A DNA stretch of 64,000 nucleotides from Dryococelus australis (taxonomy: Eukaryota > Arthropoda > Insecta > Phasmatodea > Phasmatidae): contig CM057002.1 in assembly GCA_029891345.1 (NCBI GenBank), positions 67,350,590 through 67,414,589 on the forward strand, read 5' to 3'. The translations under genes were made by a program, and so were the position numbers. The notes beneath the pieces were generated by a model. The model worked only from the letters and a program-made list of their open reading frames with translations, made no database searches and was not told the origin of the DNA. Position 1 is the stretch's first letter. Every line of letters starts with the position of its first letter. Positions 37,145 to 48,875 of the stretch are shown here, in pieces.

Positions 37145-40110
37145 GTAATAAGCCACTGCGACATCCCTTAAGGTCATAGCCACCCATTTCTTCACCACTT
37201 GGGTAAAGACCTCCTTCATTTGATGGAACACTTCCGTCCCTTCAGAACAATCTTCTTCAATTAACGTAGGATTTAAAAAATTTGCCTAATGCAATAAACA
37301 TATTTTATTTTTGAATAAAATTTTCTGGTTTCTCTCTCTGGTAGCTTATGTGCCCTCATGTTAGAGCTTGCATAGCTCATACTTTTAAGTCGAACTATGC
37401 TACCACGTAGAAATCGCCACAAAGGCAAGCACGTCACACCATTGCGAGGCAAACCAAGATCTGCCGGCGAAATGCAGTGTATATCTTGGCAAACCCTTGG
37501 GAGTGCCCAAAGTACAAGGTACACCCTTCCATTTGTGGAATCAAGTGTGTGTGATAGCGTCCTACTTTCCCCACTGGAGAACAGCCAAGTTGGAGAGAGA
37601 TCCATTTGACCCTCGGTGGAAACAACAGTTAGGAGTCACTGGCTGCTAACATGAACATCCTACACTAGTTCCATCCAGATCCAGAGCTGGAGAATGGCCG
37701 GATGTGGAGCGACAACTAAGTGGATATTACGTTGACCGCCTACCAGAGTATCCAATCAGTCATCACTAGAACATTTATCACTTGTACGCATTGACGCATG
37801 ACTCGTTTTCAGGTCAGAATTATCTTTTATAAAATTTTAAGTACGTATTTGTATTGCAATAAAACTAGGGCCTATCAGTTAACCAAATTTTCCATAAAAA
37901 CCTAAACCAAACTGAATTCTCATAAAAAAAATTGACTATTTTGGTTCTCCTTGCACCGAAGTTAAAACTAACAAATTATTAATAATTTACCAAATAATGT
38001 CACTTTCACTTATATTGCAGTATATAGTGTATCTGTAGCAATATATTCACAATTTTACTACTTCGTGTTGTAGCGTTAAAATCATCCTAAACAGTTCCCC
38101 GGGATAGAAGTTATGGTTTCCAAAAAAAAAAAAAAAAAACATGCAGGAATGCTGCTTTATTGTGTCTGACTTAATTTAAACTTGGTTATATATTCAAACT
38201 GTGTGCACAAATGTTAATAATGGAAATTACTTCAATTATAGGATGTAGATGTTCGGACATTTGCCGTTGCGATTCAGATGTCTGTCATGGAAAAAAAATA
38301 CTTAAAAAAAAGACACGCAACCTATGGACGCGAAAATTGATGTATCTTTACAACACTGGAAAATTCCAAGAGGGAATAGTCCTGCTTTTCCCGTGACATA
38401 CATCTGCATCGCAATGGCGAATGCCCAAAAATCTCCATCTTGTAATTCACTCCCATTGCACTATTCATTTAAAGATCACATTTCATGTATAATTTTATGT
38501 TAACGGAGCACTTGCTCATAGATATTCCCCTTTCTGGTGCATGGTTTCTGAACATTGTGTGATTATAAAGCAGGAGTCACAATTCCCTAACGAACCCCAC
38601 ACAACATTTCAGTAGGAGCCAATGAAAAACAGTCGCTGATGACAGCGTGAAAATATTAGGTTTTATTTCTACCGTCACTCGTGTCAGGCTGGTCCGTGGT
38701 TAGCTCGTCGCAGCATGCAAAAAAAAAAGAAAAGTAAATATGTTATGAAACCCAACATTTTGTGAATATTTCCCTAATGATGTTCCAGTTTGTTTTTAAA
38801 TACTGTACTTTTTTTCTCTTGTACAAATTGAGATATAGACAAAAGCAAAATAATCATTCACTTTATTGAGAGTTTTAATAATTAAATATTGGTTATATTA
38901 TTAGGATAACTTGCTGTTTTAGGATTCTCCAACAGCCAACTGGCACAATATCGAGCTCTAACGTCTCCGTCAGTCGGTATTGCGACTAGCTTATACCACT
39001 CACATTGTTTGCAACAGAAGTTTCAACTGGATGAACGTAAATAAATAACTTCAATACAAGTTGAATCAATTTCATTCTTTCTCAGATGCTAATGTTGTAG
39101 GAACTCATGCTGATGCAAATTTATTAACTTAACCTCGTAGTGTGAATTGTGTGATTACCGAAAATGAAATTGAAACCAGACTTTTGTGTGCAGAAATAAT
39201 TTTACTGCACATCTTTGTGCGCCCTTTTACACAAAAGAATGTTTTCAGCAGCAGGTATTTATGTATAACAAGACAAATAAAGTGTGACACTGTTGAACAG
39301 AACTATCACGATGCTAAGAAAAATACACTTGTTATACATTCTGGTAATAATAATACTTTTACGGGATGATTGATGTCTTTAGATATTTGACAACAAACTC
39401 TTGTGTGCACAATTATTTTTGTAATCTTTGTTGCACTCTCAAAATGTGTAGCCATGAATGACCCAAACCAAGAATAGACATTTTAAATCAAATGCCAAAC
39501 CAAAAAGAAATGTGAGAACCAATCAGCTCTAAATAAAACCATCAAAGAAGTCAGCTTTTTAAAAATGTTATGCTTCTGGGCTGCAACATCAAGCCTGACT
39601 TAAGTTTCACTCTAGCCATCATTTATAACTTAATATGGTTTATGGGAAAATTATTATCTAAATTTTTATATTCTTTAACACTACATTACTATAATTTTGT
39701 ATGAATTCTCAGAATGCTTGAGAAATTGCTTGGTAACGGTTTAGGATTTGATTACAACTTTTTGTCAAAATGTGTTATCACGTATGTACTGCGTTATAAT
39801 AAAAATTAAATATGAAATCGTCTAAAACTGCGAAACCTGTGTCATTAGTATAGAGTTTCCAGTAATACAAAGTTGTCCTCTTTCCTAGGAAATGGGGGGG
39901 ACTTACGATTGGCAAATAAAAAGATGTCTGCTGTTGTATTCGTTATCGTTGTATATCATTATTTGTATCGCCTGTCACTACAAACCTCATTAATTCAAAC
40001 TGCAGAATCTCTGTTCCTCGAGGTTTATGTAAAAGAGGGTCAATCTGCTTACTTTCTAGTAAACCAGTTTGCTGCTTCAGGAATAACAGATATTGGGAGC
40101 TAGGAGCTAA
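37145..40110. other. No gene seen
   Basis: A GC-richer patch lies at about 37390-37780 with unclassifiable repeat-like sequence. The rest is AT-rich with A runs near 38119 and 38720. No exon could be supported. Confidence 0.45.
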
Positions 40111-40375
40111 AAAACATACAAACAAATTTTATTCATGTTTCACAAGTTGTATTTATAAAATACACAAAAGTACATAATACAAATAAACACACTTTCTTTA
40201 CACTAACTGTTGTGGAATCACTACCAACAAACCACCATGAATTATAACATCTGTATAGTACAAATATTTTTTCCATTGTACACATCTGTACATATCCAAG
40301 TTATCGCAGTAGCTGTACATTGTAGCGACTGACTACATCACTGTGAATACAACTCACGTATAATCAGAGTAATTC

Positions 40376-40600
40376 TTATAGCGACTTATTCGACACAGGT
40401 ACGCTGTGTTGTTGCCAAGCGATGGCTACATTCCTCGGTACCATGTCTGCGACACTGTCGTGCCCGCACCACGCGCTGTCAGAATCAACAGACTCAGATA
40501 CGGGGAAGATGCGCGCACTCGACACACCCGTGGTGGTGACACGCGACTGTACAGTCACGTTCATATAGCAGTACTTGCCCTTCCAGGCACACTTCCTGTT
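40376..40600 (-). CDS. Candidate 3' terminal exon (possible alternative Gadd45 exon)
   Basis: On the minus strand the acceptor TTTGTGTTTCAG ends at 40601. An open frame of 74 codons runs from 40600 to TAA at 40376, phase 0, with an AATAAA (TTTATT on the plus strand, about 40126-40131) beyond. The stretch is richer in C, G and CpG than its surroundings. The peptide starts NRKCAWKGKYCYMNVTVQSR and contains an N-glycosylation-type NVT. No family was recognised. Gadd45 exon 2 also ends in phase 0, so it could splice here in place of exon 3, or the exon may end another gene whose upstream exons are not seen. Confidence 0.35.
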   Translation of the reverse strand, partial: NRKCAWKGKYCYMNVTVQSRVTTTGVSSARIFPVSESVDSDSAWCGHDSVADMVPRNVAIAWQQHSVPVSNKSL

Positions 40601-40739
40601 CTGAAACACAAATTGTAACACTGCCTTGAGTGCACTGTGCACAACACAATCTCCATACACTATCACAGAACAGGTTACTTCCAACAAGGAAAGTCAGTTT
40701 CCATGACTTAATCAAAATCAATGTAATTTATTGTAAACC

Positions 40740-40995
40740 GGGAATAAATTTCTTTGGCAAGATTATTTTAGAGGTCACCACTAAAATAAAGTAATACAGA
40801 AATATGTCTGTGTGCACCCTAGTCACAGCTTCCTTTGCTTTATCTTATGTGCAAATTTTATAATCAAACAGGGAATAAATTTCTTTGGCAAGATTATTTT
40901 AGAGGTGACCTCTTTAAAGTAATACAGAAATATGTCTATGTGTGCACCCTAGTCACAGCTTCCTTGCTTTATTTTATGTGCAAATTTTATAATCA
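40740..40995. repeat. Two-copy tandem duplication, 131-bp unit
   Basis: The unit starts GGGAATAAATTTCTTTGGCA at 40740 and again at 40871. The copies differ by a few bases and a short indel. The duplication lies in the downstream region of Gadd45 and carries an AATAAA (minus strand) at 40973-40968 in the second copy. Confidence 0.95.
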
Positions 40996-41388
40996 ATATG
41001 TAAATCATCTTTCTTTCAGTCTATTTCTACAATTCCTGGAAAAGCTTATTTTGGAAACAAAATAATGCTTGGTGGGAGAAGTTGAGCCTTCCCTCTGAAC
41101 AAATGATAGCACAAGCTTCTTGCAAGTTTGACTGAAATTGAAACTCGTGTTCCTGCATGCTTCAAGTTTAATAAATCTAATATACAAACGTACACTCGAG
41201 AAAATTACTGTTTTATCCACGCGACTTGCTGATGTAACATGCCATAATCTTGTACGAGCATGAGACAGCAGAGCACAATGGGGGCAAAGATCATGCTGAC
41301 ACATTCAGGGTTTTCTTTCTACATTTCATCAGCCTCATTACTTGCAAGAAACTCTCTCACTTTGTTTTACAAAACTCTATACTGTTGT

Positions 41389-41394
41389 TTTAAT
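41389..41394 (-). promoter_or_regulatory. Candidate Gadd45 poly(A) signal
   Basis: ATTAAA on the minus strand, 242 nt after the stop codon. A canonical AATAAA follows at 40973-40968, giving a possible longer 3' UTR. Confidence 0.35.
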
Positions 41395-41635
41395 TACATC
41401 AGTACACAATGATATTGCAATTAAAGTGGTAGGTAATCAGTATATATAATTAATCCAGCTGTAAAACAGTAACAATACAAATTTACAACATACAGTATGT
41501 TGTGCTCCGAGCAAAATACTAAAACGATGCAACATCAGTTGTTACAAACTTAAAGACTGCGTAACACAATGAACATCAACATTTCTTGGTGAAGTAAGAA
41601 CTTTGCGACCTACCATGAAAGTAGCGTGTCGCTCT

Positions 41636-41848
41636 TCACAAGTTGGGAAGTTTTATGACTGGCGGGTTGGGAATACTCTGCGCCTCGTAGCAGAAGTCCT
41701 GGAGAGACTTCTCGGCCTCCGAGAGCAGCAGCTCATCTGCTGGTGACAGCTTCTTGCTGACGAGCACGCAGCTCACGTCCGTGTGTTCCTTAGGTTTGCC
41801 GAGTCGCAGACACGAGATCAGGTTCTGTAGCTTGTCTGTGCTGTCCAC
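41636..41848 (-). CDS. Gadd45: Gadd45, exon 3 (C terminus)
   Basis: This exon supplies residues 94-163 and the stop TGA. The acceptor is GTGTGGTTTCAG ending at 41849, phase 0. The sequence begins VDSTDKLQNLISCLRLG and ends with PPVIKLPNL, matching the conserved PVINLPE-type end of GADD45 proteins. A strand-like SCVLVSK (human CVLV) and the helix before FCYEAQSIPN also fit the family. Exons 1-3 give 163 residues, the usual GADD45 length. GADD45 proteins have an L7Ae-like fold and, under stress, activate MEKK4/MTK1-type kinases and so p38/JNK signalling; in flies the single Gadd45 acts this way. The role here is inferred from homology. Confidence 0.9.
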   Translation of the reverse strand: MDSTDKLQNLISCLRLGKPKEHTDVSCVLVSKKLSPADELLLSEAEKSLQDFCYEAQSIPNPPVIKLPNL

Positions 41849-42693
41849 CTGAAACCACACAGTGCGTTGTTACACACACACACAGACTCGTTACATAACA
41901 CACAAGCGTAGCCAGCAGTAGAAATTAATCCTTGGGAAAACTGTTCTAATGTAATTTGACTCAAGTTACAGGCTTTATTTTTACACAAAAATAATATATT
42001 TGAAATTTCCTGAGATTTTTTTGTTTAAAAGTTTAATCTGAATAGTTGCAAAGCTGCAGCATCCACTTTATTAATGGTACAAAAACACTTTTTATTTTCT
42101 ATGGCTACATGAATGTGTGGTAGTTATTACTCCAAACAGGCCTAAAGGAACTTCCTAGGAAATATTTTCTGGAGACAGAAAATGGTACAGTATGTGTATG
42201 CAAATGTAAGTTTCCATAAATCATGTCAATGATTTATTTATATCGTTTAAGCAGGGTTGCCACTTTTTAATGTTGGCTAACTGTAAATATTTAAAAAAAA
42301 TCAAAGATGGTTAGAAGTGAATTCAGAGCTTGTCTGCAGAATTTCGCCAAGTCGGAGAAAACTCAAGCAGCACGTGAAGTTAACATCCAGAGCCTAATGG
42401 TAGCATTTGAAAAAGGAAGTTACATTAAGGGCGTTGTCTGCCCAGAACAGAGTGCACAACTGCTCATATGCACTTGTCATTTAAAAATTGTTCTATATAG
42501 TCGAGTGGCGGCCAAGTGCGAATGGAATTATATATATTCTTTTGTCTGCAGAGCAGTTCAAAGTTTTGTGCATAAAGGTGACCAGACATCCGATACGTGC
42601 ACTTACGTCGTCCTTAGCGCACTTACAGGCCTCACTCCAGCCAGACAACATCCTTCAACCACAAGAACAGTACGAGGTACGAACTGCACTCAC

Positions 42694-42916
42694 CTTGACA
42701 ATGTGGATGTCCTGCTCGTAGCAGAAGGCCTCTAGCAGCACGTGCTGGATGTGGAACGCAGAGTCATACTTGCGGGACTGCGGGATGATGCAGAAGAGCG
42801 CGCTAGCTGCATCAACCTCTAGAGCCTTGAGCGTGGGCAGCATGCCGCACGTCAGTCGCTTCTCTGCCTCTGCTTTCTTCAGCACGTGGAACAGCGTCTT
42901 GCGGAGGTCCCCAGAC
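42694..42916 (-). CDS. Gadd45: Gadd45, exon 2 (core of the L7Ae-like domain)
   Basis: This exon encodes the rest of residue 19 through residue 93. The acceptor is TTCTGTTGACCAG ending at 42917 and the donor AAG|GTGAGT at 42694/42693. Family landmarks are LTCGMLPTLKALEVD (residues 40-54; human LTVGVYEAAKVMNVD), LFCIIP, and AFCYEQDIHIVKV across the splice (human AFCCENDINILRV). Human GADD45A has an acidic loop (DEDDDR) between LFC and the next helix; here it is replaced by PQSRKY, so that acidic patch is shorter and basic. The exon is 223 nt, starts in phase 2 and ends in phase 0. Confidence 0.93.
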
Positions 42917-45056
42917 CTGGTCAACAGAACAACACACATCAACCACTGTTGACACACAACACTGCAGCAAGTCACGCTTGCTCCGTACCCTCTACAACTA
43001 TACTACGGTATGTTCCACATTACAGCCAGCATTTTCACTACATCGAGTACCACATCTAAACACAAACTGCAAACTACATTTCTTACAGAATTATTTTTTT
43101 AAATATAACATTTTTAACTTGTCAGGGTAATTACTAACCATCACTGGTTTTCTGAAGGAAAAACACTGCAAATACCTAAAAATGGTTTACGTGGACATTA
43201 CTAATCACACTTAATACAAATTTCATTTAGAGATTGCATAATAGGCCTGTAAAGGCCATTCACAGTAAAGTGAGCACTTTTGAAGCCAGAGTTACTTTTT
43301 TATTTCAACCAATTTATATCCTTCCACCACTTGTTATTGTAAATCCTGACATGCGAGTAATAAACACAGTGTATACATTCACTATACCCAAAACCAAAAG
43401 TCCAAGGCCACAGTGAAATGTATTTATTGGTTATTATGTCTGATTAAACAGCTTCAAAAAGTGGTTCACTTTACCATGAACGGCCTATAACATGAAATAT
43501 GATAGTGAGGAGTGCTATTAAGATCAGGTGCCTACTTCAGCAGTAAAACACTTGAAATATATTTCAGTCAGGTTCCTGGACTGTGTTAAATGCGAGAATA
43601 ACTTTGGAAATCACGCTGTATTATACTTTTGCAGAGACCTAAATTCATGTTCAGTGTGATTAATCATGTCGATTTAAAGAGTTTTTTTTCCCCACCCCCC
43701 TGGAAAAGCTGCGATTCTTAATAATTGCTTACAATATTACACGACAGTAGCTTACAGTATTTCCAACATTTTGCAGTAAAAAGTCTCGACCATTCAATCT
43801 GACGTCTGCACCAGCTAAGGTTTATCGCAGTATGAGTGTTGCCGGTAATAACTCAAGACAAGATTTTAATTTCTAAATTCATTAACTAGCATTTAAAATT
43901 CTCAACAATGTAATATTCAAACTCTTATTAACAATTTTACAAGGTGGAATGGAATTTTGACAAAAGTTTTGAAACAGGATTTATAGCAATATGATTTTTT
44001 TTGGAACATTTTTAAGATTATTACAGTGAAACCCCCAGTGCCCCAGACTTGCCATGTGAAATGTTACAATGCATTACTGTTACAAGCCAATTGCATTCTT
44101 CTAATGGCAACAAAGCGGCAACTTTGTCAGTAAATTCTGAATCAGGGAACTGAGTAGCCACATACACTTAATGATCGCGATAACATTCTACAGCAACTGC
44201 TTACAGAGTTAAGGTCGGTTGGTTATCAACCCCATTGTCGCTACACTACACTCACTCTGTCCAAATCACTAAAAAAATTTCTCAACATGATTGCTGGGAA
44301 AATGAAAAACCATTAAGTATCAAACACCAAAAATAAAACTATATTACACAATATAACAATTTTAAAATTCTGAAAAATTCCTTGCGGCAGCGCATAACCC
44401 TGCAATATTTATCGTCAAATCTGCATTGAATTATTAAGCCAACATAAGGGATTGCTACCGAGTAAAATACCACAAAGTTGCAAAATTAATTAACCACGCT
44501 GCCAAATGAACGAGCAATAATATCTCCCTATTACCTTTTTGTTATTTTTATTATGTAAATTATTAAAACACCTATTTACAGTTTGAATAGGTTTGACTAC
44601 CTCTTAGCAACTTGACAAAAAGCTATTTTGTGGCAGTTAATTATATTGCTCAGTTATACGGCTCAGAAAATAGCAAACGCAACAATAAACCAAATTGCTA
44701 TAATTATGAAAACTGAGTTTGCGTATTTTTGCGGAGAATGAAAGTTACAGGTTAGCAAGTTGAATGAGGTCGACACAGACATTGCGTAACTGAAGTCGCA
44801 TGCTGGACCGGCGCCAGTGGTTAGCAGCCACTAACACATGTCACAACAAGACTTTAATTTTTTACAATAGTCTAACTGGTTTGGAAGTCGTTCAAGCTCA
44901 CTTTTCAAGATTATTACCTCGGGAATTTAAGTTTTAAAACACGTGCAATTTGGAACATCTACGGAACATTGCTAACACGCCTGAAGTTGTAAGATTAGAA
45001 GAAACCATTTAGTACATTCAAGTTGAAGGGAGTCGGGTTAATAACAGAACACTGAC
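42917..45056 (-). other. Gadd45 intron 1
   Basis: This 2140-bp intron runs from GTCAGT to GACCAG on the minus strand. It contains one MITE copy at 43253-43486 and otherwise AT-rich unique-looking sequence. Confidence 0.85.
43253..43486. mobile_element. MITE family M1, short form, copy 1 (in Gadd45 intron 1)
   Basis: This 234-bp copy runs from AGGCCATTCACAGTAAAGTG to its inverse partner CACTTTACCATGAACGGCCT (one base different at the G-to-T position near the end). Its interior matches the copy at 62924 almost end to end. It is non-coding, and the target duplication is ambiguous (TA-rich flanks). Confidence 0.85.
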
Positions 45057-45112
45057 CTCTCGTGGACGCCGGCTGTCGATGCAGCTGCGCTGTTGACGTC
45101 TTCGAAGGTCAT
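45057..45112 (-). CDS. Gadd45: Gadd45, exon 1 (start)
   Basis: ATG at 45112-45110 opens 18 codons (MTFEDVNSAAASTAGVHE) plus two bases of codon 19. The donor is AG|GTCAGT at 45057/45056. The phase-2 join to exon 2 restores an Arg codon and keeps one open frame through to the stop. MTFE-type N termini are typical of GADD45 proteins. An in-frame TAG sits one codon before this ATG, supporting the start. The exon lies at the edge of a CpG-rich promoter region. Confidence 0.88.
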
Positions 45113-45540
45113 AGCTGTAGTGTGTTTCCTGCGAATAACGGACCACACGGTTGCTGACACCGACACTATAACCACTGCACTGAGCTCCGACGGCGACTGA
45201 ACTGCTCGCTCACTTACACAGCACACTAGGTCTACTCTGGTTGCACAACGTGGCGTTACTGAGCGGCAGGCGCCGCATGGTGCTGGTTTTGTAAACCCAC
45301 AGTCCGCGCATGCGCAGAGCCGCGCGCACGAGCGTGGCTATGACGCATTCCAACGCCCCGCAACACAGCCAGTTGCAGCCGGTTCCCGGGACGACCAGGT
45401 ATTTCCTTGAGCCGCCAGGCGGATAATGCTGTATGTCCCGCGAACACACCTGCTGTTCCGAAACTTCAAAATATTTAGACAGGGAATGGCGGGGTTTTGC
45501 CACTCTGACCTGCCTGCTTCCAAGGACGCGCCCTCAATGT
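45113..45540 (-). promoter_or_regulatory. CpG-rich promoter region of Gadd45
   Basis: This is the densest CpG stretch near the gene, strongly GC-rich against 35-40% flanks. On the minus strand an initiator TCAGTC (45200-45195) lies about 85 nt before the ATG, with GGTTA, a DPE-like string, some 26 nt further on. No TATA box is evident at the proper distance. GCGTCATAG and repeated GCGC motifs occur upstream. Transcription start is inferred from the initiator only. Confidence 0.55.
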
Positions 45541-47696
45541 ATTTGTATTCCCAACGGTTAGTCGGTTGTTCTCCAATATGAATATCGATGTTCAATTAAT
45601 ATTTTTTTTTATTTACAGGATTTCGTCAGTTACACGTTGAGCGTATACTAATGAATACGACGCTTGTCAAAATACAAAAAATACGTGCAAATCAACACGT
45701 GCTACTAAGTAAAATAAAACGAGTATTTTTTTTTTTTTTTACTATTACCATTCCGAAATGAGCTAGTCGTCAACTGCTTATAATATATTTTTGTGGTTTA
45801 GTCAGAATGCCTCGTTTACTAACAGGAAACGAAGAAAGGTTGACATACCCAAGGTCTTGTTTATGAAACACATTCATAGTGTGAGAAAAAAATTATTTTA
45901 ATGGTAGCCTAAACGTATAATATTTTTAAAAAAATGTTTTTAAAATAAATTACGGGAAGGGGAAGGACGAAAGGGTTTCAGCCGGACCCTTAACCTCCCC
46001 TCCCATCGCCATTTTCCTTTTCGGGACACGTTTCTCCCAGCATTTTTCATATCATTTTCCAGATCATTAAAATTAACTTGTATTTCAGGCACATCGTATA
46101 AAATTTTCAAACCGTTTTAACAGACCAACTGTACAAATTGCAAAATATATACCTTGCAATTTTTTTTTCTTTTTGTTGGATAAAGGCGTCCGGAGCCACT
46201 GACTCATGAATGAAGCAGTACATTCATACATAGCATCGCCAAATACAATTATTTGGCTGTCTTCATTGATACAAACAATAAATTGGATTTACATAAGTGA
46301 GATCTTTGTAAATCCACAATTCATTTTCAAAATGTCGGCATGACAATATACTTTACATAGCGTGTTTCACAATTACACCAGTAAACTAAAAAGATAGTAA
46401 GACTAGAATTAAAAGGACAAATTATGTACATGGAAATGTACCTGTCATATCTTAATATTTCACTTTACACATGTTTAATAAAACGGTTAGATGACAATAA
46501 TCCTAAAAGACAGAAAACATACTGATGAAACATTTTATCAGTTTACATTTTGTGGTTACATAATGAATTTACAAGATATATTACTTTTAAGTACCATTGT
46601 GTTTCATATTGCACAGTGAAAAAAAAATAAGAAAAGACACAAGTTTAAAAAGAATAAGTACAGATGTAACATGTGTGTCTACATTTGACATTTGACATTT
46701 GTTGTCGCCATTAACATTTTATTATTCGTGTTACATGAGAGAAAGTTTTGCATATTGTTTGTGCCTGTCACACTAGCGCTGCGAGTGGTGGTAAACGGCA
46801 CTTACGCGGAGTAATGGCGGACGCTCTGTGCCATTAGTTTTGTGTGCTCAAACTACTCTATTTGCCCATGGAAATTTGCTTGAAATGTCCATTCTTGGAT
46901 GTTGTGCTCATTTATGCCAAATATTTGTCTAATAATAGTTCTAGTAGTTTGTTTTGGAATTTTGTCACCGGTTACATTTTGCGTATTGCAATTGGGAAAA
47001 ATGATCATCGTGCCCCATTAGTTTTTAAGCGCATGTCACGTGACATGCCGCTTGTCACTTGCCGGCTGTTACTTCAGCGTGAAAGCACCCTTGAAGTACA
47101 TGCAATAACGTGCAGGGTATTTTTTAAGGTTGCTTTCAAAAATGTGGACCAACCGTAGAAAAGTCTTTACTTTCTCACATAAAGCGAACATCAGAAGAGC
47201 GGGATAAAAGTGATAGCAGTAAAATGTCATTTCTGTGGACCTGAACCAGTGTAGCCATACTGTATGTTACACGGGAAGGTCGTATTTGGCTTGTACTGTG
47301 CTCTGCAATGTCCAAATGGACTTTCTTGTGGGTAAATGATTTGTAAACTGTGCCACGGATCTAAGTCCTGTCGCTACCTCCGGACAAGTCTACAACTCTT
47401 TCGTGTTTTTTTGTGGTAATTGAACAGTAATCTGTAGATGTAAATACAACGTGCATAAAATAAATTGCCTGCAACACCTGAAACTATGAATTACATTTGT
47501 AGACCATTGATAATTCTGATTATATAAACGACCCACCTCCAAGGAAGATTTGCAAAATTTGCGTACTTGTGATTGAATTTTAGATTTACAGTTAAAGATT
47601 ATATTAGATTATGCGAATATGAAGCAGACGTAGTTTTGAATTGATTTCCCATTCTCATCTCCCCCTCCCCCCTCTCACACGAACACACACACACAC

Positions 47697-47754
<58 letters not shown>

Positions 47755-48716
47755 TGGCAGAACTCGAAAAGGCTTCAGATGAAATGTATTTTTATTTCAC
47801 TACATTCACGTCTAAACCAGCTAGTTTTTTTTTTTTTTGCACAAATTTCTTTCCCCACCCCCTCCCACCTTCCTTGCCCTTGCTAGTGTTTTGAAAACAA
47901 ACAACGAGACCAAAGTACTGCAAATACTCTTAAGGTTGGCTTTAAGAAAATGCCAGAAGTTAAAATGTATGGATAATTATAAAAGCGAAGTGAAAAGTTA
48001 GAATGTTGCAGGTGTGTTGGTGGAATAGGACACAGAAAGCGAAAATATTTGTAGCACTTCCAGAGACAGGTATGTAGGTTGTTCTTGTTGACGTAATCAG
48101 TTAACAAATCTATGCTAAAACACTGCCGACATTGCTTGTAACGGCTTGTGCTTTAACATGATTATCACGGCGAAGATTCCCAGTAACCAGCCGACACTAC
48201 AAACTGGGTCGTTAACGGTTTGTTTTGTATATACATACTGTTCCGATTTTCAGAAAATATGGTGATCGCAAAGACAATCTTTTTTAAATTTGAAACGAAA
48301 TTCTCTTATCATTGCAGTTGAAATATCAGTTTATTGTCCAGTGACAGCACCGAGGTTTACACTTGTTTAGCTGTTGTCTGTTAACCATTAGAAAAACTAG
48401 TTCATTGCTAGATAGTGACGACTCACTTTCTAAGGGACCGCCTGTCAGGAGTCTGATCTGCGTTGCAGAGTGAGTACAAGTTTCCCCACGAAACTACAAA
48501 ACACTTGTCCAATGTGCTGATGTGCGAACAAACCACACACTTCAGACCAGGCGTGTGGAGTAGTTTCAAGATGGCACGCGTATTGAAAACACCGAGTCGG
48601 ACCACTGCAACATAGGTAAGAGTTACTTTACAAAAAAACTGCAGCTCGAAATACCATGTGTCCCAAATTAGGGTTTGCATTTTTTGAACGTGAATAATAG
48701 AAAAACTCTTTCAGAA
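45541..48716. other. No gene seen
   Basis: AT-rich sequence with T/A runs (45725, 46161) and a microsatellite at 47684. The plus frame at 46844-47158 lacks coding bias and any recognised domain. Confidence 0.45.
47684..47748. repeat. Compound microsatellite (CA)n (GA)n
   Basis: A short CA tract is followed by about 46 bp of pure GA. It produces an Arg-Glu repeat frame that is not a gene. Confidence 0.97.
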
Positions 48717-48867
48717 TGGCCGACCTCCCCGTGGCGCAGTTGGTTGGTGCCCCACTGATCTGGCGTGCGGGAGGATCCGGGTTTGAATCCCGAGTATGAA
48801 ATGGGTGCTAAACTTTCAAAGCATAAAACTGGGGGACGTTAAAAAGCAATTTCCAATACAATACAAT
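48717..48867 (+). mobile_element. tRNA-derived SINE with 8-bp target duplication
   Basis: The head has an A box TGGCGCAGTTGG (48732-48743) and a B box GGGTTTGAATCC (48779-48790) at tRNA-like spacing, as in a pol III promoter. A short unrelated body ends in a CAATACAATACAATA tail. The same eight bases, TTTCAGAA, stand on both sides (48709-48716 and 48868-48875). This is the cleanest complete insertion in the window and looks young. The partner LINE that mobilised it cannot be told from this sequence. Confidence 0.88.
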
Positions 48868-48875
48868 ATTTCAGA

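Noticed and set aside
36944-37231. 95-codon minus-strand open frame
   Set aside because: It is antisense to the candidate exon, whose promoter signals and donor support the plus strand.
42307-42735. 142-codon plus-strand open frame
   Set aside because: It overlaps Gadd45 intron 2 and exon 2 on the other strand; the exon bias explains part of it and the rest lacks support.
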